From Streptomyces sp. D2-8 (GTDB lineage: Bacteria; Actinomycetota; Actinomycetes; Streptomycetales; Streptomycetaceae), in assembly GCF_023184515.1 (NCBI RefSeq), contig NZ_JAAHBP010000014.1:186001-250000 (forward strand): a stretch of DNA of 64,000 bases, given 5' to 3'. Below the pieces are notes generated by a model, which searched no databases, was not told where the DNA came from, and saw nothing but the letters and a program-made list of their open reading frames with translations. Positions 17,801 through 25,402 of the stretch are shown here, in pieces. Every line of letters starts with the position of its first letter. Positions within the stretch are counted from its first letter, which is position 1. Both the position numbers and the translations under genes were made by a program.

Positions 17801-17865
17801 GCGCCCGGTGACGGAGGCTGTGCCCGCAGCGCTCCGTCCAGCGTGGAGGTGGGGGGCGCGCTCAC
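14851..17865 (-). CDS. cdgC: membrane GGDEF/EAL protein, probable diguanylate cyclase (CdgC-like)
   Basis: The protein has 1004 residues. The N-terminal 400 or so carry about ten hydrophobic segments (sensor domain), then a PAS domain (QGSSDVIMIAAPSGVLRYVS), a GGDEF domain, and an EAL domain. The cyclase motif is intact (SRLGGDEFAALIAG), with an inhibitory RxxD site, RHGD, five residues upstream. The EAL domain is degenerate: SAQ replaces EAL (SVSAQARWRS), and the DDFGTGYSSL loop reads DGFGSGYAAI. It therefore probably makes c-di-GMP and does not break it down. Position next to ilvB matches what I recall as S. coelicolor SCO5511 (CdgC), a developmental cyclase under BldD. GTG start with GGGAGGG upstream. 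Confidence 0.85.
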   Translation of the reverse strand: MSAPPTSTLDGALRAQPPSPGALLPRTPVPGHRPGLALQLVLALACAGYAVGAAFGWGSSEVALFMGDFGLSAAAATAAVSCFVYARSRRPRFRPAWLLFGLSSAMASLGNLVWGWYEVVLGLPVPSPSYADLFFLCFAPPAIVGLLVLAKRPVTKAGWVCLGLDAWLIGGSLLTLAWSLALAQAAKSEGPSVAHTALSLAYPLLDIALVSMVLALHFRRSAVNRSAVNTAIGALALTVMCDALFTSPLMHHDYRSGQLLDAGWFAGSLLLAYAPWAAPRTERDRRGGPDRHGSTGHTRVVHEHVPGQRSGPSHQASLPGAEHSRYPAARPIAGSLAALTPYLAAAVCTLGILYNVLNGRSVDRVVLLTGGTVVLALVVRQGIMLLDNITLTQELAQKENHFRSLVQGSSDVIMIAAPSGVLRYVSPAAAGVYGRSAEELVGTELANLIHPEDLGCVVHEVRRFLAANPVEEPTTRIECRFRSGDGGWLNVESTVNRHHGGLIFNSRDVTERVRLQAQLQHNAEHDPLTDLPNRALFTKRVQHALSGRRASDRGVALRNTAVLFIDLDGFKAVNDTIGHQAGDELLVQAARRLQDSVRHGDTASRLGGDEFAALIAGDNTRDRDARERHILELADRLRTTLSQPYLIDGNDVRVNASIGVAFAEAGLGAGELLRNADLAMYRAKAGGKGRVELYKPQMQQDVVRKAELATRLRAALHDGEFALLHQPVVSLEDGRITSVSAQARWRSSQGVLFTPAEFLRVAEDGDKTAELGRWMIEEAVEQAAERHATGLSVPVVVRMSARRLLDRSMPLGSIEALLTRHGLPSGSLIIELSDADPRVSLDELERRLGALRRVGVRISLDGFGSGYAAITALRRLPVDVLKLDRGLVEGVVESARLHKITSGLLRIAGDLGLKSVAEGVDLPEQVTALRAMGCTHGQGMAFSGPLDEYRLRRALAAGHYPVPNGPAEPAFAGGAPRVYSSGVSAVIGGGTALRSHNETPVPPT
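14875..14880 (-). promoter_or_regulatory. candidate -10 box of the ilv leader transcript
   Basis: CATAAT on the minus strand lies about 58 bases before the leader-peptide ATG, inside the last codons of the GGDEF/EAL gene. There is no good -35 box. A TTGACA at 14849-14854 is also present but has no suitable -10 box downstream. Confidence 0.25.
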
Positions 17866-18092
17866 CGGGCCCTCCCGGTCCGCGCCGCTCCCGGGTCCCG
17901 CGGGACCGGCTGGTCATGCCTTCTGCGGCTGCCGGACCTGCGGTGATGATGACTGTGGTTGGTGTGGTGTTCGCTGTGGTGGGTGTGGTGGCCGACGTGA
18001 TCGGCGTGCTGACCGCGTCTGCTCGCGGCCGTCCGCCAGGGTCGCCGCCGGCAGCCCCGCCCCGTCGGATCGCTCGTCCATAGGCCGTGCAT
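17862..18092 (-). CDS. histidine-rich small ORF overlapping the cdgC start
   Basis: A 76-codon ORF has GAGGGGGG about ten bases before its ATG, and its TGA overlaps the cdgC GTG by four bases (GTGA), suggesting translational coupling. Residues 29-50 hold 12 histidines (QHADHVGHHTHHSEHHTNHSHHH region); the flanks are Arg-rich. G/C at third positions is somewhat lower than in the neighbours, so it may be only a translated leader. A metal-binding peptide or a ribosome-stalling leader sensitive to histidine supply are possibilities. No homolog comes to mind. Confidence 0.4.
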   Translation of the reverse strand: MHGLWTSDPTGRGCRRRPWRTAASRRGQHADHVGHHTHHSEHHTNHSHHHRRSGSRRRHDQPVPRDPGAARTGRAR

Positions 18093-18183
18093 CGCCCGTC
18101 GCCCCCCTCACAGTCTGAAGTGTCCGTCCCCGGCGCCGAACGGTCCCCGGCGCAGCCCCTGTCGGGACGATACACCAGTCTCG

Positions 18184-18196
18184 TCACTCAGGGACA
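18184..18196. promoter_or_regulatory. possible BldD box upstream of cdgC
   Basis: TCACTCAGGGACA fits the BldD consensus as I recall it (TnACnC(A/T)GnGTnA) with one mismatch. It lies about 92 bases before the histidine-rich ORF and 320 before cdgC. BldD is known to repress several c-di-GMP genes, including cdgC, in Streptomyces. Confidence 0.35.
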
Positions 18197-18281
18197 TAGG
18201 TTCTCTACGCTCCGTGACGATCAACAGATATATGAGTACCCACCGCACCCGGAGGATTGCGGACGGTACTCGAAGGTCTTT

Positions 18282-19232
18282 TCAGTTGGTTGAGGCACCC
18301 GTCGTAAGGATCACGTTGCGGAGCGGCTCCCGGTTCACATAACGGTTCAACTGGTCCACCAGGAGCCGCTTGGCGCGCGGAAGGAACGCGGAGGTGGGTC
18401 CGCCGACGTGCGGGCTGATGAGTACCCCCGGCGCACGCCACAAGGGGTGTTCGCGCCCCAGCGGCTCGGGGTCGGTGACGTCGAGGGCGGCGGTGATGCG
18501 GCCGGTCTCGAGTTCGGCGAGCAGGGCCTTGGTGTCGACGACGGGGCCGCGGGCGACGTTGACGAGGAGCGCGCCGTCCTTCATGCGGGACAGGAAGTCG
18601 GCTCCGGCCAGGCCGCGGGTGGTTTCGGTGAGCGGGGTGGACAGGATGACGACGTCCGCTTCCGGCAGCAGCGCGGGGAGTTCGGTGAGCGGATGCACCG
18701 GACCGCGCGCCGTGGTGCGCTCGGAGCGCGCGACGCGCGCCACCCTCGCCAACTCGAACGGAACGAGCCGGTCCTCGATGGCCTCGCCGATCGAGCCGTA
18801 TCCCACGATGAGGACGTTCTTGTCGGCGAGCGCCGGCCGGAACCCGCCGAGCCACTCCCCCCGGTCCTGCGCGCGGACGAAGTCGGGGATCCCGCGCAGC
18901 GAGGCCAGGATCAGCGCGAGGGTGAGCTCGGCGGTGCTGGCCTCGTGCACCCCACGCGCATTGCACAGCCGCACACCCGGGGACAGGTGCCCGAGCCCCG
19001 GCTCCACGTGGTCGGTCCCGGCGGAGAGGGTCTGCACGACCTGGACGTTGCTCATCCGCCCCATGGGACGCACGCAGAGCGGGCTGGGCTTCATATAGGG
19101 GACGACGTAGAAGGCGCAGTCGGCCGGGTCCGCGGGGAAGTCCTCCGCGCCGTTCCAGTAGCGGTAGTCCGGGCCCGCGGGAAGTCCCTCGATCTCGTCC
19201 GGCGGGATGGGCAGCCACACGTCAGCAGTCAT
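18282..19232 (-). CDS. D-isomer-specific 2-hydroxyacid dehydrogenase
   Basis: This 316-residue NAD(P)-dependent enzyme has the Rossmann motif LIVGYGSIGEAIEDRL near residue 146. The catalytic region contains LLVNVARGPVVDTKALL (Arg), TDPEPLGREHPLW (Glu), and ISPHVGGPTSAF (His). It reduces a 2-keto acid or oxidises the D-hydroxy acid; the substrate is not evident. It is shorter than SerA and has no ACT domain. A monocistronic gene, divergent from an aldo/keto reductase 77 bases away. Confidence 0.85.
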   Translation of the reverse strand: MTADVWLPIPPDEIEGLPAGPDYRYWNGAEDFPADPADCAFYVVPYMKPSPLCVRPMGRMSNVQVVQTLSAGTDHVEPGLGHLSPGVRLCNARGVHEASTAELTLALILASLRGIPDFVRAQDRGEWLGGFRPALADKNVLIVGYGSIGEAIEDRLVPFELARVARVARSERTTARGPVHPLTELPALLPEADVVILSTPLTETTRGLAGADFLSRMKDGALLVNVARGPVVDTKALLAELETGRITAALDVTDPEPLGREHPLWRAPGVLISPHVGGPTSAFLPRAKRLLVDQLNRYVNREPLRNVILTTGASTN

Positions 19233-19309
19233 GCTCTGGAGGCTATGTCAGGAGCGTGCGACGGCAGAGGTTAGGTTGGGGTGGCTCGAACAGGGAGGGT
19301 CACGACCAG

Positions 19310-20308
19310 GTGGAGCGCAGGACGATCGGCGCGGCGGCGCTCGCGGTGGGGGCCGTCGGACTCGGGTGCATGCCGATGAGCTGGGCCTACAGCGCGTCGA
19401 GGCAGCGCGGCGACGAGTCGCTCAGGGCGGTGCACCGGGCGCTCGACCTGGGCGCGTCCCTGCTGGACACGGCCGACATGTACGGCCCCTTCACCAACGA
19501 GCTGCTGGTGGGGCGGGCGTTGAAGGAGCGGCGGTCCGACGCGTTCGTATCCACGAAGGTCGGGCTGCTCGTGGGCGACCAGCACATCGTCGCCAACGGC
19601 CGCCCCGGGTATGTGAAGCGGGCCTGCGACGCGTCGCTGCGGCGGCTCCAGACGGATGTCATCGACCTCTACCAGCTGCACCGGGCCGACCCCGAGGTGC
19701 CGGTGGAGGAGACCTGGGGCGCGATGGCGGAGCTCGTCCAGGCCGGAAAGGTACGGGCGTTGGGCCTGTGCGCGGTGGGCGCGCGGGCCGGCCGCCGTAC
19801 CGGGGCCCGGCTGCACGACGGGACGATCCGGCAGCTGGAGCGCGTGCAGCAGGTCTTCCCGGTGAGCGCGGTGGAGGCGGAACTGTCGGTGTGGTCGCCC
19901 CAGGCACTGGAGGCCCTGCTGCCGTGGTGCCGGACGCGGGGCGTCGGTTTCCTCGCCGCGATGCCGCTGGGCAACGGCTTCCTGACCGGCAGACTGCGGC
20001 CCGGCGCGGGCTTCGAGGCGGACGACCTGCGCGCCCGGCACCCCCGCTTCACGGGCGAGATGATGGCCGCGAACCAGCCGATCGTGGCGGGCCTGCGCCG
20101 CGTGGCCCGCCGGCACGGCGCGGACGTCACACCCGCCCAGGTCGCCCTCGCGTGGGTGCTCGCCCAGGGCCCGCACGTGGTCCCGGTCCCGGGTACGAAG
20201 CAGGAGCGCTGGGTCACGGAGAACACGGCCGCGAGCACACTGCGCCTGACCCTCGGCGATCTCGAGGAGATAGCCGGGCTGCCGGCGGCCCAGGGGTCAT
20301 GGGACTGA
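19310..20308 (+). CDS. aldo/keto reductase
   Basis: This 332-residue (beta/alpha)8 oxidoreductase uses NADPH. The catalytic tetrad is visible: D in LLDTADMYG with Tyr, Lys in FVSTKVGLLV, and His in DLYQLHRADPEVPVEE. The cofactor loop near the C-terminus reads VVPVPGTKQERWVTEN. It falls in the group that reduces simple aldehydes (AKR11/13-like). GTG 19310 is chosen for the GGGAGGG about nine bases upstream; the in-frame ATG at 19256 lies over the divergent promoter. Substrate unknown. Confidence 0.85.
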   Translation: MERRTIGAAALAVGAVGLGCMPMSWAYSASRQRGDESLRAVHRALDLGASLLDTADMYGPFTNELLVGRALKERRSDAFVSTKVGLLVGDQHIVANGRPGYVKRACDASLRRLQTDVIDLYQLHRADPEVPVEETWGAMAELVQAGKVRALGLCAVGARAGRRTGARLHDGTIRQLERVQQVFPVSAVEAELSVWSPQALEALLPWCRTRGVGFLAAMPLGNGFLTGRLRPGAGFEADDLRARHPRFTGEMMAANQPIVAGLRRVARRHGADVTPAQVALAWVLAQGPHVVPVPGTKQERWVTENTAASTLRLTLGDLEEIAGLPAAQGSWD

Positions 20309-20431
20309 ACCGGTCCCGCCCCGGTGCGTTTCGGGCAAACCCCGTCTTCCTGGTACGGCGTTGCGTGATCGGGAACCTGAAAGCCGCGAGCGGTGTATGA
20401 CAGGGAGAGGACCTGCCCCGTCGAAGGGACC

Positions 20432-21604
20432 ATGATCGTGCAACGTCGAGCCGTCCCGGCCGTGCTGGCCGCCGCCGCGCTTCTGCTGACGGCCGGTTGC
20501 TCCTCCGACGGCGGGGGCTCGTCCGGCAAGGACGAGAGCACCTCCCCGAGCCGTACGGCACCGGGGTCGTCCGCGCCGCCGCGGCAGGCCGCCGAGGAGA
20601 CACCTCCCGCCCGGGGCTCGGTGAAGGTGGTGCGCACCGTCGCCGAGGGCCTGGAGTCCCCCTGGGGTCTCGCTCCGCTGCCGGGCGGCGGTCTGCTCGT
20701 CGCCTCCCGGGACGACGGGACGATCGTCCGGGTCGACGAGAAGACCGGCAAGAAGACCGAACTGGGCGAGGTACCCGGGGTCTCGGCGGCCGGCGAGGGC
20801 GGCCTCCTCGGGATCGCCCTCTCCCCCGACTACGCCTCGGACCGCATGGTCTACGCGTACTTCACCTCGGCCTCCGACAACCGCATCGTCCGCATGATCT
20901 ACGACGAGCAGAAGCCCTCCGGCGAGCAGCTCGGCGCGCCCGACACGGTCTTCAGGGGCATCCCCAAGGGCTTCATCCACAACGGCGGCCGCATCCGGTT
21001 CGGCCCCGACAAGATGCTGTACGTGGGCACGGGCGAGAGCGGCGACACCGGTCTGTCCCAGGACAAGGACTCGGTGGGCGGCAAGATCCTGCGACTGACC
21101 CCGGAGGGCGAGCCGGCGCCGGGCAATCCGTTCCCGGACTCGCCGGTGTACTCCTACGGCCACCGCAATGTGCAGGGCCTCGCCTGGGACGGCGAGCAGC
21201 GGCTGTTCGCCTCGGAGTTCGGCCAGGACACCTGGGACGAGCTCAACGCGATCAAGCCGGGCGGCAACTACGGCTGGCCGGAGGCCGAGGGCCGGTCCGA
21301 CGACAAGCGGTTCCGCAATCCGATCGACCAGTGGACCACGGCCGAGGCCTCCCCCAGCGGTATCGCCTACGCCGAGGGGTCGATCTGGATGGCGGGCCTG
21401 CGCGGCAAGCGGCTGTGGCGCATCCCGCTGAACGGCACCGAGGCCTCGGCCGAGCCGCAGGCCTTCCTGGAAGGAGAGTACGGCCGGCTGCGCACGGTGG
21501 TGCCGGCGGGCGGCGACCGGCTGTGGCTGGTGACCAGCAACACGGACGGCCGGGGCAACCCGAAGGACGGGGACGACCGGATCCTCGAACTGCAAGTGGA
21601 CTAG
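20432..21604 (+). CDS. PQQ-type sugar dehydrogenase, lipoprotein
   Basis: This 390-residue exported protein has a lipoprotein signal ending LLLTAGC at Cys23, a Ser/Gly linker, then a six-bladed propeller of the glucose/sorbosone dehydrogenase family. Family text includes ESPWGLAPLPGGGLLVASRD, GGLLGIALSPDY, FIHNGGRIRFGPDKMLYVG, and YSYGHRNVQGLAWD. Members use PQQ and Ca2+ to oxidise sugars at the outer membrane face, though many actinobacterial ones have no proven activity. ATG 20432 has GAAGGGA just upstream and gives a proper signal peptide. A single gene on this strand. Confidence 0.85.
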   Translation: MIVQRRAVPAVLAAAALLLTAGCSSDGGGSSGKDESTSPSRTAPGSSAPPRQAAEETPPARGSVKVVRTVAEGLESPWGLAPLPGGGLLVASRDDGTIVRVDEKTGKKTELGEVPGVSAAGEGGLLGIALSPDYASDRMVYAYFTSASDNRIVRMIYDEQKPSGEQLGAPDTVFRGIPKGFIHNGGRIRFGPDKMLYVGTGESGDTGLSQDKDSVGGKILRLTPEGEPAPGNPFPDSPVYSYGHRNVQGLAWDGEQRLFASEFGQDTWDELNAIKPGGNYGWPEAEGRSDDKRFRNPIDQWTTAEASPSGIAYAEGSIWMAGLRGKRLWRIPLNGTEASAEPQAFLEGEYGRLRTVVPAGGDRLWLVTSNTDGRGNPKDGDDRILELQVD

Positions 21605-21633
21605 GTCCCGCCGGGCGCTGTTCCCCGGGTGTC

Positions 21634-21825
21634 CTAGCCCTGGCCCTCGGGGTCTTCCTGGTCCTCCCCCGGCCGGCGTACGACCACCTTCCCGGACGCG
21701 AGGTCTATCGGCCCGCGTCCGGGATCTCCGTCACCGGCGTCCTCACGGGTCAGTTCCAGGCGGTTCTGCTCGTCGCGGGTGTGCTTGCGCCCGGGCGAGA
21801 ACAGTTCCTCGAACACGTTGAACAA
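21634..21825 (-). CDS. small conserved protein, 63 residues (DUF6191-like)
   Basis: The protein reads MFNVFEELFSPGRKHTRDE at its N-terminus and then NRLELTREDAGDGDPGRGP; it ends acidic and polar. The start is a TTG with GGGAGG five to six bases upstream. I recall this family as short Streptomyces proteins with an MFNxFEELFxPGxKH signature, placed in DUF6191; the number is from memory. No membrane segment or cysteine. Function unknown. Confidence 0.65.
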   Translation of the reverse strand: MFNVFEELFSPGRKHTRDEQNRLELTREDAGDGDPGRGPIDLASGKVVVRRPGEDQEDPEGQG

Positions 21826-21875
21826 CGGAGCCTCCCTGGGCCGCGGGATCCGCGACGTCCCTTACAGCGTATGCC

Positions 21876-24800
21876 TCAGCCGGCCGGACCGGGCGTGAGC
21901 ATGTCGGCCGGGAACAGCCCCAGCCGGTGCGCCACCGCCGCGGCCTCGCCCCGCCCGGAGACGCCGAGCTTCCCCAGGATGTTGGAGACGTGCACGCTCG
22001 CGGTCTTCGGCGAGATGAACAGCTCCTGCGCGATACGGCGGTTGGTGTGACCGGCGGCGACCAGGCGCAGCACGTCCCGCTCCCGGCTGGTGAGACCGAG
22101 GGCCTCGGCGGGATCGGCCGGAGCGGAGCCGGGTTCCGTGGCGGGTGTGAGGGGGAGGCGGGCGCGCCGGCCGAGCGCGGTGGCGGCGTCGGCGAGCGGC
22201 CCGGCGCCGAGGTGGCGGGCGACGGTGTGGGCGAGGCGGAGCAGTTCCGTGGCGCGGTCGCGCTCGTCCTCGCCGCCGCCCGTCAGCAGGGACTCGGCCA
22301 GGCGGTACCGGACGCGGGCGAGGTCGTAGGGCCGGCTCAGGGATTCGAAGGCGGTGACCACCTCCGCCCAGGTGTCCGGGGTGCTCCAGCCCTCGGCGCG
22401 GTGGAGTTCGGCGCGGACCCACTGCTCGTGGGCGAGCCAGACGGGTGCGTGGGTGGTGAGGCGCTTGACGGCGGCCAGGATGCCGTCCAGGACCTGCTCG
22501 CGGCCGTCGCGGGCTGAGGGCAGCCCCCGGGCGTCGGCCTCGGCGGTGGCCGCTTGGAGCAGCAGCGGCCAGGCGTAGCGCTGGGTGCCGAGCGGGAAGC
22601 CGGACTCCAGGGTGCGGGCCAGTTCGGCGCGGGCGTCTGCCAGGCGGCCCTCGGCGGCGGCGATGGCGATGGTGAGGCAGGAGATCGGCAGGTCGTGCTG
22701 CGGCATGGGGTCGTGCGGGCCGTAGGAGGCGCGGGCCTCGGCGAGGTGGCGGGCGGCCTCGGCCACCTGGCCGCGGGCGAGGGCGAGGAACGCCCGGCTG
22801 CTGGCGCCGGACCCGTACGGAGCGGCCGTCTGGCCTTGCCGCTGGGCGCTGACGGCCGCCTCGGCGGCCTCGTCCCAGCGGCCCAGGGAGATGAGCGACT
22901 CGGCGAGGTTGCCCCGGACCCAGCCCTCGGACTCGGTCAGTCCCATCCTGCAGGTGAGCCGCAGGCCCTCGCGCAGGATGCCCACGGCCTCCTCGGAGCG
23001 CCCGATGCCTTCCAGGGTGGAGGGCAGGTTCACATGGCTGCGGCCCACGACGGCCGCGAGACCGCGGGCCAGCACTTCGTCCCTGACCTCGTACATGTGG
23101 GCGAGCCCGGCCTCGGTCTGCCCGGCCTCGACCATGAGCCCGCCGAGGGTGAGCCGGGCGTTGGACGCGATCTCGTCGGCGCCCACCATGCGCGCGTACT
23201 CGACGGCCCGCTCGGCGGCCGTCAGAGTCTCCGGGCCGGGCTCGCGGAGCATCGACCAGTGCGCGGCCGTGGCCAGCACCTCGGCGTGCACCTCGGACGG
23301 CGGCAGGCCGCGGACCAGCTCCTGCGCGGTGGCGATCTCCTTCCAGCCGTCGCCCCGGGCGAGCCGCTGCACCAGCCGGGAGCGCTGGATCCAGAACCAG
23401 GCGGCGCGATGGGGGTCCCCCTTGCTCGAACTCGGTCGAGAGTTCGGGTGAGGGTCGCTCTCCTCGTCCAGGAGGCGCAGGGCCCGTTTGGTGATCTTCA
23501 GGGCGCGTTCGCGTTCCCCGCAGAGCCGCCCGGCGACGGCCGCCTCGGCCAGCAGGTCCAGGTGACGCAGCGCTGTGGTGGCCGGGTCGCAGCCGCAGGG
23601 CGGGTAGACCTCGGCGTAGTCGGCGGGGCGCAGGTTGCGGCGTACGGCCTCGGGAGCGGAGTCCCACAGTTCCATCGCCCGCTCCAGGAGCCGGAGTTGC
23701 TCGGAGTAGGCATGGCGGCGGCGGGCCTCGACGGAGGCTTCGAGGACGGCGGGCAGGGCCTTGGCGGCGTCGTGGGCGTGGTACCAGTAGCTGGCCAGGC
23801 GCGTCGCCCGCTGGTCGGCGGGGACGAGGGCCGGGTCGCTCTCCAGCGCTTCGGCGTAGCGGCGGTTGAGGCGGGAGCGTTCACCGGGGAGCAGGTCGTC
23901 GCTGACGGCCTCGCGGACCAGGGAGTGGCGGAAGCGGTAGCCGTCGCCGCCGGGTGCGGGGGCGAGGATGCTGGCGTTCACGGCGGCCCGCAACGCCTCG
24001 ATGAGATCGTCCTCGGCGAGCCGGGCGACGGCGGCCAGCAGCCGGTACTCGACGGTGGAGCCGCCCTCGGCGACGATCCGGGCGACCTGCTGGGCGGACT
24101 CCGGCAGCCCTTCCACGCGGACGAGCAGCAGATCGCGCAGGGAGTCGGTCAGGCCGGTCCGGCCGCCCTCGTGGGCGGCGACGGCGAGTTCCTCGACGAA
24201 GAAGGCGTTGCCGTCGGAGCGTTCGAAGATCGCGTCGACCTGGTCCGGCTCGGGTTCGTGGGCGAGGATCCCGGCGATCTGGCGGCACACCTCGTCGCGG
24301 TTGAAGCGGGCCAGTTCGAGGCGGCGGATCGTGCGGAGCCGGTCGAGTTCGGCGAGCAGGGGCCTGAGCGGGTGACGGCGGTGGATGTCGTCGGAGCGGT
24401 AGGTGGCGAGGACGACGAGGCGGCCGGTGCGCAGGGTGCGGAAGAGGTAGGAGAGCAGATGGCGGGTGGAGGCGTCGGCCCAGTGCAGGTCCTCCAGGGC
24501 GAGGACGACGGTGTGCTCGGCGGCGACGCGCTCCAGCAGGCGCGCGGTGAGCTCGAAGAGGCGGGCCATGCCGTCCTCGTCGTGCCGCCCGGCTCTCGAC
24601 TCGCCCAGCTCGGGCAGCAGCCGGGCCAGTTCCTCCTCCTGGCCGGCGGCGGCGGCGGCCAGCTCACCGGGGAGTTCGCGGCGCAGTGCGCGCAGCGCGG
24701 TGGAGAAGGGGGCGAAGGGCAGCCCGTCGGCGCCGATCTCCACGCAGCCGCCGAGTGCGACCACCGCCCCGCGGTGGCCGGCGGCGGCGGCGAACTCCTC

Positions 24801-24959
24801 GACCAGGCGGGTCTTGCCGACTCCCGCCTCCCCGCCGATGAGCAGCGCCTGCGGCTCGCCCTCGCAGGCGCGGACGAGCGCGTCGTGCAGCGTGCCCAGT
24901 TCCTCGGCACGGCCGACGAACACGGGGCTGACGGACCTGGTCTCCACGGCCCCGAGCAT
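21876..24959 (-). CDS. LAL-type LuxR regulator with N-terminal AAA ATPase
   Basis: This 1027-residue regulator starts with an ATPase domain. Walker A is GGEAGVGKTR at residues 42-51, Walker B is VVLALEDLHWADAST, and a TPR-like helical middle runs to about 900. The C-terminus is a LuxR helix-turn-helix: LTSRERDVLRLVAAGHTNRRIA and SPKTASVHVSNILGKLGVSGR. Such proteins activate secondary metabolism or sugar genes; the target is unknown. I place the start at ATG 24959 because the 130 bases upstream have poor codon bias and hold a strong hairpin; a GTG at 25091 overlaps the previous gene by four bases and is the alternative. A palindromic element is inserted in frame around codon 510. Confidence 0.85.
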   Translation of the reverse strand: MLGAVETRSVSPVFVGRAEELGTLHDALVRACEGEPQALLIGGEAGVGKTRLVEEFAAAAGHRGAVVALGGCVEIGADGLPFAPFSTALRALRRELPGELAAAAAGQEEELARLLPELGESRAGRHDEDGMARLFELTARLLERVAAEHTVVLALEDLHWADASTRHLLSYLFRTLRTGRLVVLATYRSDDIHRRHPLRPLLAELDRLRTIRRLELARFNRDEVCRQIAGILAHEPEPDQVDAIFERSDGNAFFVEELAVAAHEGGRTGLTDSLRDLLLVRVEGLPESAQQVARIVAEGGSTVEYRLLAAVARLAEDDLIEALRAAVNASILAPAPGGDGYRFRHSLVREAVSDDLLPGERSRLNRRYAEALESDPALVPADQRATRLASYWYHAHDAAKALPAVLEASVEARRRHAYSEQLRLLERAMELWDSAPEAVRRNLRPADYAEVYPPCGCDPATTALRHLDLLAEAAVAGRLCGERERALKITKRALRLLDEESDPHPNSRPSSSKGDPHRAAWFWIQRSRLVQRLARGDGWKEIATAQELVRGLPPSEVHAEVLATAAHWSMLREPGPETLTAAERAVEYARMVGADEIASNARLTLGGLMVEAGQTEAGLAHMYEVRDEVLARGLAAVVGRSHVNLPSTLEGIGRSEEAVGILREGLRLTCRMGLTESEGWVRGNLAESLISLGRWDEAAEAAVSAQRQGQTAAPYGSGASSRAFLALARGQVAEAARHLAEARASYGPHDPMPQHDLPISCLTIAIAAAEGRLADARAELARTLESGFPLGTQRYAWPLLLQAATAEADARGLPSARDGREQVLDGILAAVKRLTTHAPVWLAHEQWVRAELHRAEGWSTPDTWAEVVTAFESLSRPYDLARVRYRLAESLLTGGGEDERDRATELLRLAHTVARHLGAGPLADAATALGRRARLPLTPATEPGSAPADPAEALGLTSRERDVLRLVAAGHTNRRIAQELFISPKTASVHVSNILGKLGVSGRGEAAAVAHRLGLFPADMLTPGPAG
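23409..23452. repeat. palindromic element inserted in frame in the LAL gene
   Basis: The segment begins ATGGGGGTCCCCCTTGCTCG and ends GAGAGTTCGGGTGAG. It matches the pattern I recall for a common Streptomyces intergenic palindrome and resembles the copy at 61104-61145. In the protein it adds about 14 residues (PHPNSRPSSSKGD) between SDPH and a second DPH. Confidence 0.6.
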
Positions 24960-25005
24960 CGCATGCGGGTCCGACAGCGCGGCACCGGTTTTTGACCGAA
25001 CGGCC

Positions 25006-25049
25006 GGAGCAGCGGCCGCCGTTCCCGTACGAACGGCGGCCACTGCTCC
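25006..25049 (-). terminator. strong hairpin between the 61-residue gene and the LAL gene
   Basis: Arms 25006-25024 and 25031-25049 pair over 19 bases with one mismatch (core GGCCGCCGTTC / GAACGGCGGCC) around the loop CCGTAC. It lies about 40 bases after the upstream stop, as a terminator would, and argues that the LAL gene begins further downstream. Confidence 0.6.
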
Positions 25050-25087
25050 CCGGACGGCCACGGCGGCGACCGGTCCCGCCCCGGTGT

Positions 25088-25273
25088 TCACGCGGTCCGG
25101 GCGGACCGGAGCCGGCGGAAGCGGCGGCTATGGCTTTCGTGCTCCGCGGATTCCGTGTCCGCTTCGTGGCGGACCGCGCGGCGGGCCCGGGCGGCCTCGC
25201 GGACGAGGCGCTCGTGGTCGGCCCGGCGGATGAGGTCGGCGGTGCGCAGCTGCTGGAGCTCGTACTCGTGCAT
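25088..25273 (-). CDS. small conserved protein, 61 residues
   Basis: The protein begins MHEYELQQLRTADLIRRADH and is highly charged and helical, with many Arg (SRRFRRLRSARTA at the end). GAAGGAC lies five bases before the ATG. I recall similar short MHEYEL proteins in streptomycetes, function unknown. No cysteine or membrane segment. A terminator-like hairpin follows the stop. Confidence 0.6.
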   Translation of the reverse strand: MHEYELQQLRTADLIRRADHERLVREAARARRAVRHEADTESAEHESHSRRFRRLRSARTA

Positions 25274-25402
25274 GGTGTGTCCTTCGAGGAGAGGCCGGTC
25301 ACGGAGGGTTTCTCCGCGATGACCTCACTCTCGTCTCCCAGGTGGGGCCGCCACATCGGGAGAGTTCCGCATCTTCGGCGGCGCACGGGGCCTTAGACAC
25401 GG

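Noticed and set aside
17808..18083. Plus-strand hydrophobic ORF opposite the histidine-rich ORF
   Set aside because: The hydrophobic run (VVGVVFAVVGVVADVIGV) simply mirrors the His codons of the other strand, and no ribosome site precedes it.
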